Under the pieces are notes generated by a model. The model was not told the DNA's origin. It was given only the letters and a program-made list of their open reading frames with translations, and did no database searches. Of a stretch of 64,000 nucleotides of DNA, positions 9,604 to 21,753 are shown piece after piece. Within the stretch, counting starts at the first letter, position 1, and each line of letters starts with the position of its first letter. Origin of the DNA: Craterostigma plantagineum (Eukaryota > Streptophyta > Magnoliopsida > Lamiales > Linderniaceae); assembly GCA_027422505.1 (NCBI GenBank), contig JAPQWV010000337.1, positions 124,001-188,000 of the forward strand, written 5' to 3'. Position numbers and translations under genes: made by a program.

Positions 9604-12600
9604 ATGGCCGTCTCCAGCTTTGCAAGGACTTTTCCGTCCTTTGAGTGCCGCTCAGATTCCGAGTTTTCTCGGCCGGAGATTCCCTTCTCCGCCGAAAATA
9701 AACCCCGAGTCTCGTCGATCCTCCTGCGAGGTTCGTCGTCCGGGCATGGATTGTCGTCTCTCATTTTAAGGTTTCCTCCTAATTTCGTGCGCCAGCTTAG
9801 CACCAAGGCTCGTCGTAACTGCAGCAACATCGGCGTTGCTCAAATCGTCGCGGCGTCGTGGTCGGACAAGAATCCGGCGGCTTCTTCAACGCCTCCGGCG
9901 GCTAACGCTGTCGACGCGGCGGCAATAACGCCGGTTGAGGTCGAGATAGAGGCCTCCGGCGTTGATTTATGTTGCGAGGGCGAGGATGTACAGATTGAAA
10001 GCTCGCCGGCGTTCAAATACGCTCCTTTTTTGAATTCCGATGGCAGCATCGCTATTCATGCTGGTACTTCTTTTGCACGATTGATCTTGATAGCCCTTCC
10101 AATATTTATTGTTGCATCGGTCTGCTTGTTGGTTATGCTATGTGTATTTTTTTTGTTTATGCTAAGTGGATTTTTTTTTTTCTCTGTGTCGTCGTCTGGT
10201 TAGAATAAGCTGAACCAATTGCATGTTGTGGCGTAGTCTATTAATGAACGTATCTGTGTTTGTTTTTCATGTATTGCTGATTATGGTTTTGGTAGTTGAA
10301 CATTATGACCTGTTTAATGTTATCTAGCAATTTGGTGGGCGTGGCACTTGCCGGAAGGTATGCATATGAATGCTCATTAACTCATTTTGCAGGTGAAAGG
10401 TTGGGTCGTGGCATTGCTACTGATGCAATAACTACTCCTGTAGTCAACACATCTGCTTATTTCTTCAAGAAAACTGCTGACCTTATTGATTTTAAGGTAT
10501 ATTTAGTAATATCTTGAAGACTAATTGTTTGTATGGTTCGATCTTTATTCTATATTGGACTAATTGATCCAGGTTGTAGGTGCTTGCATCAGGTGTTTTT
10601 TTTTTTTTTGTCATTTCATTTGGTGTGTTTTACATGACAAATTGATGATCAACCTGATCTGTTCGCAGGAGAAAAGAAGTGCAAGTTACGAATACGGGCG
10701 GTATGGGAACTACACTACTACTGTTTTAGAGGAGAAGATAAGGTTAAATATTCTTCGGTACTCTTCTTTACTTTCTTGAAACTAGTTGTGAGCTCATTAT
10801 GTGTGCTGATACTTCACATCCAGTGCACTTGAAGGGGCTGAATCAACTGTTGTAATGGCTTCTGGAATGTGTGCTAGCACTGTCATGTTAATGGCACTCG
10901 TCCCTGCCGGTGGGCACATAGTCACAACCACTGATTGTTACAGAAGGACTAGGATATTTATTGAGAATTTCCTTCCCAAAATGGGCATATCTGTACGTTC
11001 ATTCCCTGCAGTTCTACTTCTGTTTCTTCTATTGGTCGGAAAGCATCGAAATCTACGATGAGCATTCTATATCAAGTCATTTTGATTGTGTTTCCGGTCG
11101 TTTTATCTATTCCTGAAACAAATTTATGTGGGATGATGACAAAAAGGGCACAAAACTTGAGGAAAACAAAATATTGTTTCATTCAGATTTTCACTTTCGA
11201 AATCTTTATCTGTCATGGCAATACTGCAGGCTACTGTTATTGATCCTGCTGACTTGGATGGTCTGGAGTCTGCTTTAGAGAACCACAACGTAAGTAAACC
11301 TTGTAGAAATTCTCCTTGTGCTTTTCATTTGCCATTGTTTGTTCCTTTGGCTAAAACACCTGATAAAAATGGCATAAAAATGTTCCCTGCAGGTCACTCT
11401 TTTTTTCACAGAATCTCCCACAAATCCCTTCCTGAGATGTGTTGACATTGAACTGCTTTCTAAGCTTTGCCATGCCAAAGGAGCCTTAGTGTGCATTGAT
11501 GGGACTTTTGCAACCCCACTTAACCAGAAAGCCCTGGCTCATGGAGCTGATATCATTATACATTCTGGTACCAAATACATTGCAGGCCACAATGATGTAT
11601 GTTATGAACCTTTAATCAATTTTTGGCTGTAAAACTGTTCATGACCCATCTTCGCATTAAAATGGACTCATTCTTGCATACAGGTTCTTTCGGGAACAGT
11701 AAGTGGCCCTGAGAAGTTGGTGTCAGCCGTTCGTAACTTGCATCATATTCTGGGCGGTACTCTAAATCCTGTGAGTTATCCGTAGAAGGATTTACCCCAT
11801 GGGATGATGCTCTTTGAGATTGAATCCCTGGCTTGGTTTTATAACGCCATGGCCTTGTTTTTCTTCCCGTTGCTAGTCCTAAATATGTGATTTTTAAACC
11901 ATGTCTGATCAGAATGCTGCATATCTGATCATAAGAGGCATGAAGACGCTGCATCTACGTGTACAGCAACAAAACACTACTGCTCAAAGGATGGCCGAAG
12001 TTTTAGAGGCACATCCAAAGGTACATGCATGCATGCATGCATACTCAATTGGGTCATGGTCATATCTCTTCCTTTTCATTTTCTCTCTCCTTAATAATTT
12101 ATTTGGTATATGATCTAATAATCGACGGGTTTGACTTAAACTTGCAGATTACGCGCGTTTACTATCCAGGCCTCAAAAGCCACCCTGAACACCACCTTGC
12201 AAAGAGGCAGATGAGTGGCTTTGGTGGAGTTGTTAGCTTTGAGGTTAAGTATACTCCGTGTCTGCACTTTCGATTGTTTACCTGTTTCATTCTTTCTTTT
12301 CATCAGCTAATCAACAACATTGGTGTAGGTCGACGGAGACCTATATGCCACTGCAAAGTTCGTCGACTCGCTCAAAATACCATATATAGCCCCTTCATTC
12401 GGTGGCTGTGAAAGCATTGTTGATCAGCCAGCTATAATGTCTTATTGGTGGGTCTCAAATTATCGAATAACTCGTTATTAGTGGTAATAATTACAACTTT
12501 GAGTTGATTATGGTTATTTTATCAAGCAGGGATCTGCCGCAGGCAGAGAGAGCCAAGTATGGTATAATGGACAACTTGGTTCGTTTTAGTTTTGGAATTG

Positions 12601-12653
12601 AGGACTTCGAAGACTTGAAAGCTGACATTCTTCAGGCTCTTGAGGCAATATAG
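9604..12653 (+). CDS. CGS1: Cystathionine gamma-synthase, chloroplastic, 11 exons
   Basis: First committed enzyme of methionine synthesis in plastids. This PLP enzyme joins O-phosphohomoserine and cysteine to give cystathionine. Exons placed by GT/AG sites and frame are 9604-10063, 10393-10496, 10669-10742, 10824-10992, 11230-11289, 11393-11596, 11684-11770, 11913-12020, 12148-12243, 12329-12447 and 12530-12653. They sum to 535 codons, giving 534 residues, close to known plant CGS. Exon 1 encodes a Ser/Arg-rich chloroplast transit peptide and the MTO1 region (9811-9855). The fold-type I PLP domain follows, with [27 protein letters not shown], the Schiff-base Lys in HSGTKY (exon 6) and [13 protein letters not shown] near the end. 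No stop, frameshift or lost key residue is seen, so the gene is probably functional. Confidence 0.96.
9811..9855 (+). promoter_or_regulatory. MTO1 nascent-peptide arrest element in CGS exon 1
   Basis: These codons encode [15 protein letters not shown], the MTO1 region. In Arabidopsis this nascent peptide stalls ribosomes in the presence of S-adenosylmethionine and triggers CGS1 mRNA decay, giving feedback control of methionine synthesis. The core residues changed in Arabidopsis mto1 mutants are all present here, so the feedback is predicted to be conserved. Confidence 0.88.
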
Positions 12654-13914
12654 AAACAAAGTGAGGTGATTTGTTTCATTTTGTTGCATCTCTTTGATTA
12701 TTACCAGATTGTATTGGACGCTTTAACCTCTATCGAGGTTTTTGTTCCATTAGCTTTAAATTATTTTATCTGGTTTGAATATCGTCTGTCACTTGTGTAT
12801 ATTTTAAGAGTATGGTGGGAAAGAGATTATACTTGGAATATGCTCTTTTTGTAACAAAGAAACTTGGCCAATAATGCTTATTTAAATCTGTCAGCTATCA
12901 CGATTCTTTTTTTTTTCTCCAAATAAAAATCCGTTTGTCTACTTCAATTTCTTATAAAAATTGTACACCAGATTTGAATTTATCATATAGATATACTTTA
13001 AATAAAGAGCAAAAAGCTTTCTATATATATTTTCACTCTCTGTGATCAAAGCAGATTCCTTTCAATTGCTCTTTTGTTGCTTTAACTTCCATTCCTCTCA
13101 TTTTGTAGGAAGTAAAATTCATCTAGTCAATATTCTGGAATCAACATCTTTGCCTGAAGTTCTCTCTCTTTTGCTCCAAACAATACTTAAATTTATAAAG
13201 GAAGATACAAAGCTAATTAGTCTGCTCGGCAAGAGCCTCTAAATACAACGAACATCGAATATGGACGAGTTCTCTTTCGAAAGAGAAACCATCCACAACA
13301 AAAGAAAAGGGAACAAAAATAAAAAAGAAAACAAGTATTTAAGCATGTAACCAAAAAAAATATAGAACCTATTATAAATTGAGTCTAAAACTCCACGACT
13401 ATGATGATCCCTATGATGACCCCGATTCATAGTATTGTTTACTTAACTTTTTTGTCTTCAACTTCAAAATCTCGTATTTTTCGGAAAGAACACTCTCATA
13501 AAGAGAAAGTTAACTCTTACAAGAGAAGACTCTCTCGTAGAGAGAAACGACAAGAAAAATAGGAGAGAGAAAAACTACAAAAATTGAAGAAAACAAAGGG
13601 AACTAACTAACCTCCGTTAACAGAGGAAGGGGAGTAGGGATGGAGAAAACCTAGAGAGAAGGAGGAGATGGGTATTAGAGAGGGGGAGTCTGAGTTAAAT
13701 TTTGCATAAAGTTGTATTACAAAACCACATAATAATTGGATTTTTTTCTATTAGGAGGTATTCTCATACAATGCCCATGTGTAAGTCTCACAATCAGACT
13801 AAATTAAGTTTGAAGCATCTAAACCTTATTGTCGGCTATGGAATGGTCCTGAATTCAAGCAAGACTAACTTTTGCAGCCTCTATGTCTCGTCCCAAGTCC
13901 ACATATTATGATAA

Positions 13915-13992
13915 TGAAGGAGTTTAAGTAGGTTCAAACTCATGATCTCCATTTGGAGTAACATGACCCAACCAATTGAGCAAAGGATTGTT
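13915..13992 (-). repeat. tRNA-derived SINE fragment
   Basis: On the minus strand a pol III A-box-like GCTCAATTGGTTGGG is followed about 30 bp later by a B-box-like GAGTTTGAACC, the internal promoter layout of tRNA-derived SINEs. The downstream body is not recognisable, so this may be only a 5' fragment. Confidence 0.4.
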
Positions 13993-14232
13993 AGTTGTTC
14001 GGGTTGCAAGAAAGATATTCACGTGAATTAATAACTCTGTAATGCAATGGAGGTGTACAGGCTACGTATGAACCAACAAAAAAGTCTTAGGATAATTTGG
14101 AAAAGTTATATATGCAGTCAAACATTGCCAAAGCAATATTACTTGGAGATAGACATTTGATCTCTTCATTGAAACAACACGAGTGTTCAAGAATGTTATG
14201 CAAAATTTGTGATCAATTAGTAAATTACAGAA

Positions 14233-14439
14233 TTGATGGAATTACGAGCGTTTGCACCGTATATCTCTCCTAGGGAAGAACAACGTCTTGTTCATTTGTT
14301 GATGGCTCTTCGTAGCGATTCGAATGACTTTGAAGAACACTCTTGCATCAGAATCCTCGACCTACAGTCGCTTCGGTGGTCAACTAGTTACTTGATTAGG
14401 AGACTCGTTTCAAGTCTCAACTCTCAAACAAAAAAGTAA
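14233..14439 (+). pseudogene. Possible Copia gag scrap
   Basis: A 68-residue ORF beginning with a stretch like REEQRLVHLLMALRSDSNDF, resembling the gag (UBN2-like) segment of Copia elements. The resemblance then fades, apparently through a frameshift. No neighbouring pol or LTR was found. Weak call from pattern alone. Confidence 0.25.
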
Positions 14440-15761
14440 AATAAAATGAATTCTCCCCAACCTAGGGCCATTTGTTTGTAGTTCCTCTTGATGTCTGTAT
14501 CACCAAGTAATGGTTTGCATTCTCCTTCCTCTTCAAGCAGTATATCTTCAGTTATATTGATTCTTGACTTTAGAGCCTCGTATCACGTATCGTCTACTTT
14601 ACTACATCATTACGTCCTACCTATCCAGTCTATAAGCATGATGGCACTCCTATGCCACTAGACTATGTTTTTATTAAAACCCAGACTACCGTTCTTGCAC
14701 TAAAGACAAAAAAGAAATAAATAAAAAAATTCAAAAAATAAAATAACTTATCACAACCAGTTGGTACACCAACCTTGAACTTGACATGGTTGTGCACAAA
14801 TCTCAATGTCTAACATTATCCAGTAATGCATTTGTCAAAATGTGATTGGTTTGTACGATCTTTTGAGATTTTTATGATATTTTCAATTATCTCTTTTTTT
14901 TATTATTTTCACCAAAATCCATGATATTTTTTTCTCAATAAATAGCGACTAATATTGATACATTTTGATTCACAATTCAAATCATCTATTTCCCTATAAT
15001 ATCTCATAATTTATTTAAAAATTTTGTTTTTCTTTTCTTGTAATTTTATTTTTGTAATTGAGATTCTAGCTTATTTGTGAGTGTATCATATTTTCTTAAT
15101 AATTAAGAGCTTTTAATAGAATTTAATATATTTTGCACACATTTTCAATAATAATAAAAATTAATTGTAAAATACAAATATATTTATTAAATAAGAAAAT
15201 AAATAAATATTATGAGTTGTTTTGAGTTGTTGATAAGTATGAAAACTATTAAGGTTGAGTTGAGGTATTGGTTGTGTATGTTGATGAAAGAAAAATTAAT
15301 ATTTTATTCTCATGACCGGTTGTGGAGGGTGTTGATAATCATAGTCTTAACAAGGGTCTGTCTGAACATCTCATTTATCTCTTTTTGATGCTTGTTATGT
15401 TCCTAACTTTACCTTAAATCACGCATCTACGCATCTGGTGGTTTAATCGTATGTTAAGTGCAAAATTGAGTAGGAGAGGGTTTCTTCCTTCATAGGATCC
15501 GAAGTATCGGGATGTATCAAAGTTTCTATTCTTTCTATGAGTTCAACACTGAAAAAAACACTTCATGAGGCCTCCCAGTCTTTCAATTTTATTTTCTTCC
15601 TTTCAAGAGTATCTAATTGCAATCCGACTACGTATTGTGACAAGATCTAGATCATCGACTACTCATTCTTTCATGAATACACCAAGCACATGGAAACTGA
15701 TTGTCATTTCACTCGACACCACTTTCAGTACAGCACTATCATGCTGTCATATATATCCCTT

Positions 15762-15876
15762 CTTAAGTGGTCCGGATACGGGTGCCGACTAAGTTTAAAA
15801 GTAAACACGAAAATGCTGACCCTAATTTTGAAACAACACTTGGGATCGGAAAGTTTTAGCACAACGCAATAATTAA
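15762..15876 (-). repeat. 3' LTR remnant of the 15.8-21.8 kb Copia element
   Basis: Diverged direct repeat of 21062-21180: both contain CTAAGTTTAAAAG, CTGACCCTAAT or TTGACCCTAAT, and GGGATC(G/A)GAAAG. Homology to the other LTR stops after about 115 bp, so most of this LTR is deleted or unrecognisable. Confidence 0.7.
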
Positions 15877-16132
15877 AATCAGAAAATCTAAGACTTTCAA
15901 GAGAGTAATCTGAGGCTTCCTCTTCTGCTCCCCCTGCAGAATTGCACCTTTTTGGAAGAAAGTAAACCCCGAAGAATAATATTTGAACCTGGAGATTCTT
16001 CGGACAATAGTATTTGACATATGCTATGTTGATCCAAATACTGGATCAACATTTACACACATTGACACAGACCTATAGATTTCTTAAGGCTTGAGAACCT
16101 TTCAAAATCTAAGGCTTTACTAAAAATATCAG

Positions 16133-17627
16133 CTAACTGATTTTTATATCTATATGCTCTATTCTAATCAACTCTTTTTGTACCATATCTCCCAGTAAAT
16201 GATGTCTTATATCTTTATGCCTGGTCCTAGAATGTTGAAAAGGATTTTTCAAAATATTTATGGCAATTAGATTATCACAATACATAAGAACATAATCACT
16301 CTCTAAGCCATAATCACCTAAGATGCTATTCAACCAAATAAGCTGAGTACAGCAACTACCCGCGGCCACATATTCAGAGTCGACCGTAGAAGAGAAACAC
16401 AACTTTGTTTCTTACTATACCAAGACACTAGATTGTTCCCTAAGAAGAAACAGCCACCACTCGTGCTATTGCGATCATCTTCGTCAGCTGCCCAATCAGC
16501 ATAACTGAACCCAACCAGATTAGTGTTAGTATCTTTTGAAAACCATAAACAGAGACTACATGAACAACTACTATAATTCAAAATTCTTTTGATAGAATTT
16601 AAATGAGAAACATTTGGCTCAACTTGATATCTCGTACATACACAAACTCTATATATAATGTCTGGTCTACTCTCAGAAGGAAAGCTACCTATCATGGAAC
16701 AATATAATATTAAATCAACGTTTTCTTAAACATTATTTCTACTTACATTCGGTGAAGATCCCATAGGAGTTTCATTACCTTGGCGTTGTCTAACCCAAAT
16801 TTCTTCACAGTATTCTTTGCATACTTTTCCTGGGACATAAAGATGTCTTTGCTTTGCTTAACCTGTAGGCCTAAGAAAAAAGTTAGCCGATACTCATCTC
16901 AAAAGTGGAATTCATAGCTTGGATAAACTGGCCAGACATAGACCGAGAAGTAGATCCAAAATTAATATCATCAACATAGATCTGAGAGGTTAAAATATTG
17001 TTACCAACTCTTTTCACAAAAAGTGTTCTATCGGCTTCACCTCGGACAAATCCAAAGTCTAATAAAATGAAGTAAGTCTAGCATACCATGCACGAGGAGC
17101 TTGCTTAAGACCATAAAGAGTCTTTTGCAATATAAACACATTATCAGAATGGTGTCGATCTTCAAAACCCTTAGGCTGCTCAACATAAATATCATTATCA
17201 ACATAGTCATATAAAAATGCACCCTTTACATCCATATGATATAAGGTAATGTTGAGCGAATATGCAATAGCAAGTCGTAGCCTAATAGATGCTAACCTAG
17301 CTACGGGGGCAAAGGTCTCATCAAAATCTATCTCTCGACTTGGGTATAACCTTGGACAAATAAAGCTTTATTTCTAATAACTCTACCATGCTCATCAGAT
17401 TTGTTTTTAAAAATCCACTTTGTACCAATCACATTCACATTGCTAGGTCGTGGAACCGAAGTCCAAACCTGATTTTTCTCAAATTGCAAAAGCTCCTCTT
17501 GCATAGCATTGACCACCCAAAAACTATCCTTGAGAGCTTCAAGAACATTTTTTGGTTCGACCTTATAGACAAAGCAATTAAACCTTACCTCACTGTACAC
17601 GGAAGTCATGCATACATTTTTTACCAT
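16133..17627 (-). pseudogene. Copia reverse transcriptase and RNase H, broken
   Basis: 17328-17627 carries the start of RT (ALKDSFWVVNAMQEELLQFEKNQVW, then GTKWIFKNKSDEHG). 16330-16695 carries the RT tail and RNase H start (SRPDIIYRV, VGFSYADWA, STSGGCFFLGNNLVSWYSKKQ). 16133-16402 carries the RNase H end (DSEYVAAGSCCTQL, HSRTRHKDIRHH). The pieces lie in different frames and the central RT is hard to follow. Confidence 0.85.
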
Positions 17628-17799
17628 TGATTTGTAGTCCTTCTGTGGTTGTCTCTTGTCTTGCGCCCTTCATCTAATCTTCCAATGATCTGATCAGTGG
17701 GGTGTGCTTTCTGTATTCTCGGAGGACGATCCCTTTGTACAATAATGGTTTCATCTTCTATATTCTGTTCAGGTGGAGATGTTGAGTCAGGTGTTGCCT

Positions 17800-19030
17800 C
17801 CATATTAGATGCTTCAGCATCCTCAGCTTAACCAATCGTGGGCATCACATCTGCAATACCAACTCGAGGAGTATTTCTGCTAAGATTAGATGAATCATCA
17901 AACACAATATTCATGGATTCCTGAATAGTTTTCAATCTCAAATAAACACGATATGCTCGACTATTAGTAAAATATCCTAAATTTATTACTTTTCGAATCA
18001 AATTTTGTCTAGTATTCACGATCATTCAACATATAGCATGTACAACCAAACACATGAAAGTGCTTAACATTAGGCTTTTTACCCTTTAAAAGCTCATAGG
18101 AAATTTTCTTTGTACCATATCGAAAGTAAACTCTATCTGAAATATGACATGCCGTGTTCAAAGCTTCCGCCCAGAATCTCTTAGAGAGACTCTTAGAATG
18201 GAGCATAAGACGAGCCATTTCTTGAAGTATCCTATTCTTCCTTTCACCGCCCCGTTTTGTTAGGATGTTTTAGGAGACGAAAACTCATGGATAATACATT
18301 TTTTTTTATCACAGAACTCTTTACAAGACTGATTTTCAAACTCTCTACCATGATCAGTTCTAATACGAAAGATGGGAGCACAAAAATTATTTTTGACCGC
18401 ACAAAAGGTTTTAAGAAAATCAAAATATTCAGATTTTTCTTTAAGAAAAACTATTCATGAAAACCTAGAGAAATCATCAACCAGGATGAAAACATATTTT
18501 CTACCACCTAAACTTTCCACCTTCGTAGGACCTATAAGATCCATATAAATGAGCTGAAAACAATGAGCAGTCCTAAAATGTTGAGCAACATGTTGATCAA
18601 CATTATGACTGGCATGTGTTTGCTTGCCTTTCAAACACTATTTACATACAACCTTACCAAACACCTTTAGATTGGGAATCCCTCGCATAGCCTCATGTCG
18701 AATCAGTTGCTCCAACGTTCTGTACTTGCATGGCCCATGCCATAGAACTTCATCTTCGGCCTTCGAAAGTTGACGTACATTTTTATTCTCAGACTTATCA
18801 CCGACTTGATAACAATTGTCACTTGATCTTTTCCCTGCCATAACACAAAAAATTTTGTCGTTAAAAACCTCGCAACTTTCTTTATTAAATCTTACCTCGA
18901 GATCGTCGTCACAAAGTTGACTTATGCTAAACAAATAGCAACAAGTCATTCCATATGAATCACATTTCTCAAGGTATGCAACATCTGAGAATTCTACCTT
19001 TTTCTCCACCGCCGAAGGTAAATGAACCAC
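17800..19030 (-). pseudogene. Copia integrase and GAG-pre-integrase, broken
   Basis: 18009-18218 reads as the integrase C-terminal part (MARLMLHSKSLSKRFWAEAL, then VKHFHVFGCTCYMLN). 18638-19030 holds a GAG-pre-integrase-like stretch, including LWHGPCKYRTLEQLIRHEAM, matching the usual LWH...H...L pattern. Stops and shifts lie between them. Confidence 0.75.
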
Positions 19031-19944
19031 TACTTAAGGCACATATTCTGTAAGGTAGTCTTTGGTACCAGTCATATGGCGTGAGCAACCACTATCAAAA
19101 TACCAAGACCCTGAAATTTTAGCCTTCAACGATGTATAAACAACAATACAATGGAGCAAAGACTTTTTTACTCAAACGTTCTTTGGAGCAGAAATGGATT
19201 TATAGAGAGAATTTGCACCAAAGTTGTCTAAGGTCTGTCCAGACATTCTCATCAACATTGATTTCTCAGTGTTGGATCGAATGTTGGATAATTTTTCAGC
19301 CAAAATTTTTTTTTGGGTAATTTCATCTTTCAATTTCTAGCAGAAAGGTTTGATGAGTCCGCTTAAAACAGTAATGACATTCGAATTTCTTTTTCTTTAC
19401 TTACCTGCTTAATGCTTAGATTTTTACATCAAAAACATGCTTAGGTTTTAGAAAAACAGGAGTAGGTTTTTCATCAAATACATGTTATGATTTGTATCAT
19501 ATATGTTTATCAGAAATACCTAAAGAGAATACCTCGTCAAGGATAGAATTTTCTTTATTCATTCTTGAGAAGGTATCTTCAGCTTTGTTGACTTGCTTTG
19601 GAGGCTGTCTATTTCCATATCCTATTGTGTCAACAAGGCTTCCATCTTGCTTATTCCATCAAGTAGACTTCCGATTACCTTTTCATTATTCTGATTTTCC
19701 TCCGTCAAGCCTGGATGGTTTCCTTCAGTTTACATTCGCCTCTGTTCTTTTGAGTGTTCAATAGAAAGAAGTGGTATTTATCGTCATGTTTATCCTGGTC
19801 TTTGTCAATCACATTCGACTCATTTCCTATATCATCAGAACTCAAATACCCATCAAAACAATTCGAATCATCCTAATAAAAATTACATATTTTTTAGATG
19901 TTGAGTCCAATGTTGGATAAACATCTGCTACCGCAGTGAATCCG

Positions 19945-20933
19945 TTATGATGTTCTTTCTTCATTGTTAGAGAAGACGTTGGTCAACTCGGCAACCTTCT
20001 TTGTATCTTTAGCTGGTATATCTTCTTCATCATCACCAATATCCTTTTCCATATCGACGAAGAGTGTTGGCACATTCATTTTCATAATGTCCCCAATCTT
20101 TGCACGCATGACACTGAACTGATTCCCTTTCGAGCTTTTCGACATTCGCTTTGTCAGTAGTATTTCTTTGGAGGACAGGAGGCACAGATGAAGATTCTTG
20201 AGGAATTTTTTGAATGTTGGACCAACATTTGACTCCTTATTTTTCATGAACTTCTTAAGGCTTCTAACCAGTATAGCCATATCTTCATCATCGTCAGAAT
20301 CAACCTCAGATTGAGCACCTGACGGTTGAGTGACCAGAGCAAGACTCTTACCCCTTGATGTTTTCTTTTGAACTTCGAGATTTATCTCTTAGTTCTTCAA
20401 AATATTCATCATGGTGTTGAAGTCAATTGTGCTAGATTGTGAGCTTCTTCGATCGCTGCAACCTTCACATTAAACTTTTCGGTTAGTGAACGAATGGCCG
20501 TAGAATTTAAAACCTTGTCTGAAATCGGTTCACCTAAGCTACGACACTTGCTAGAAATATTTAAAACTTTTCGAAAATAGGTAGTAATATCCTCATCATC
20601 CCTCATTCGAAGATTTTATAACTGACTATGAAGAAGTCTCAATTTTGTATCTCTCACACTAGCATCACCCTCCCAATACCTTTTAAGCATATCCCAAGCG
20701 AGTTGGCATTGGTACAATTTTCAATGACTTTAAACATAAACTATAGACTGACGGAAAATAGCATGTAAAGCTTTGTTATTAAAATCGGCAGCCGCTTTTT
20801 CAAGAACTGTCCAATTGGCCATAGGCTTGTCAACGACTTCCCCATCTGCATCAGGAGCAGTTTTATCAGAGGTATAACCATTGAGAACAGCGTCACATGC
20901 ACGAGAGTCAATAGACTTTATGCATTGGCGCAT
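19945..20933 (-). pseudogene. Copia gag with CCHC zinc knuckle, broken
   Basis: 20730-20933 and 20409-20606 match Copia gag (UBN2-type), including ADFNNKALHAIF and EDITTYFRKVLNISSKCRSLG. The knuckle CHACKDWGHYENEC is encoded at about 20071-20114. Fragments lie in different frames. Confidence 0.75.
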
Positions 20934-21047
20934 ACGTATTTTCAGTAGGCATAGTTCGACCCGTCTAGCACGGGAACCTTACCAAAATAATTTGAGCTTA
21001 AAGCATTCATATCAGAAGGATTAAAATGCTTAGTGTATCAAACGGAG

Positions 21048-21060
21048 GCTCTGATACCAC
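21048..21060 (-). other. Primer-binding site, tRNA-Met type
   Basis: On the minus strand TGGTATCAGAGCC, complementary to the 3' end of initiator tRNA-Met, follows directly after the right-hand LTR. This fixes the element's direction as minus. Confidence 0.85.
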
Positions 21061-21061
21061 T

Positions 21062-21753
21062 TTAAAGTGGTTCGAATACGGATGCCAACTAAGTTTAAAA
21101 GGAAACATGGAAATCTTGACCCTAATGTTGAAACAATACCCGGGATCAGAAAGCTTTGGCACTGCGAAAAAATTAAACTTAGCAGTAAAAAGAACCAGAC
21201 ACGCTTTTAAAAATACGCAGAAAGTTTTACAACTTGCTACGCGCCTTCAGGGCAAAATTCCATTACTTGAATGGATTTATACAGAATTCCGAACTATCAA
21301 AGATAGTTCGAAATTCCGTTACTTGAATTAATTTATACAGAATTCCATTACTTGAATAGATTTATACAGAATTCCGAACTAGCCTAGAAAAGAATCTCAC
21401 GACTCTCCTAATCTTTACGTTACGTAAATGTAAAGCTCTAGGCAAAAAGACAGTGAAATTCGGTGAGCGCTCTCTCTCTTTTTCTTTCTCGTTCGTGTGT
21501 CTCATTCGTGTTGTCTGTATTTCGTTTTTAAGATCGGCATCATCTACTTATAGTTGCTCGGATATCTTCATATCTTCTCGGCTGATCTCAATATCTTTCC
21601 ATCTTTTCGGTTGATCTTCATATCTTCTTATCTTCTTGGTTGATCTCCATATCTTCTTACCTTCTTGATTGATCTATATCTTCTATTTTTTGCAATAAAT
21701 AAATTCCAATTAATAGGTCAAACGGTTTTTGGGTATTAAAGACAAAATCAACA
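21062..21753 (-). repeat. 5' LTR of the 15.8-21.8 kb Copia element
   Basis: On the minus strand the LTR starts TGTTGATTTTGTC at 21753 and runs to the primer site. It has a TATA-like CTATAAGTAG (about 21546-21556). At about 21555-21680 it contains degenerate repeats of roughly 36 bp built on GATCTCCATATCTTCTTATC. Confidence 0.75.

Larger units (their letters stand above)
12654..15761. other. AT-rich intergenic region, no intact gene
   Basis: About 3.1 kb downstream of CGS. It contains the CGS 3' UTR, a GAGA-rich patch (about 13480-13690), one SINE-like copy and one possible gag scrap listed separately. No other gene, tRNA or intact element was seen. Confidence 0.5.
15762..21753 (-). mobile_element. 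Decayed Ty1/Copia retrotransposon (SIRE/Maximus-like)
   Basis: Reads right to left: 5' LTR (about 21062-21753), primer site (about 21048-21060), gag, integrase, RT, RNase H, then a shortened 3' LTR at the left edge. Coding parts are split by many stops and frameshifts, so it cannot be autonomous. The gag knuckle CHACKDWGHYENEC and the domain order (gag, IN, RT-RNase H) place it in Copia. The left LTR is recognisable only over about 115 bp. Confidence 0.85.
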
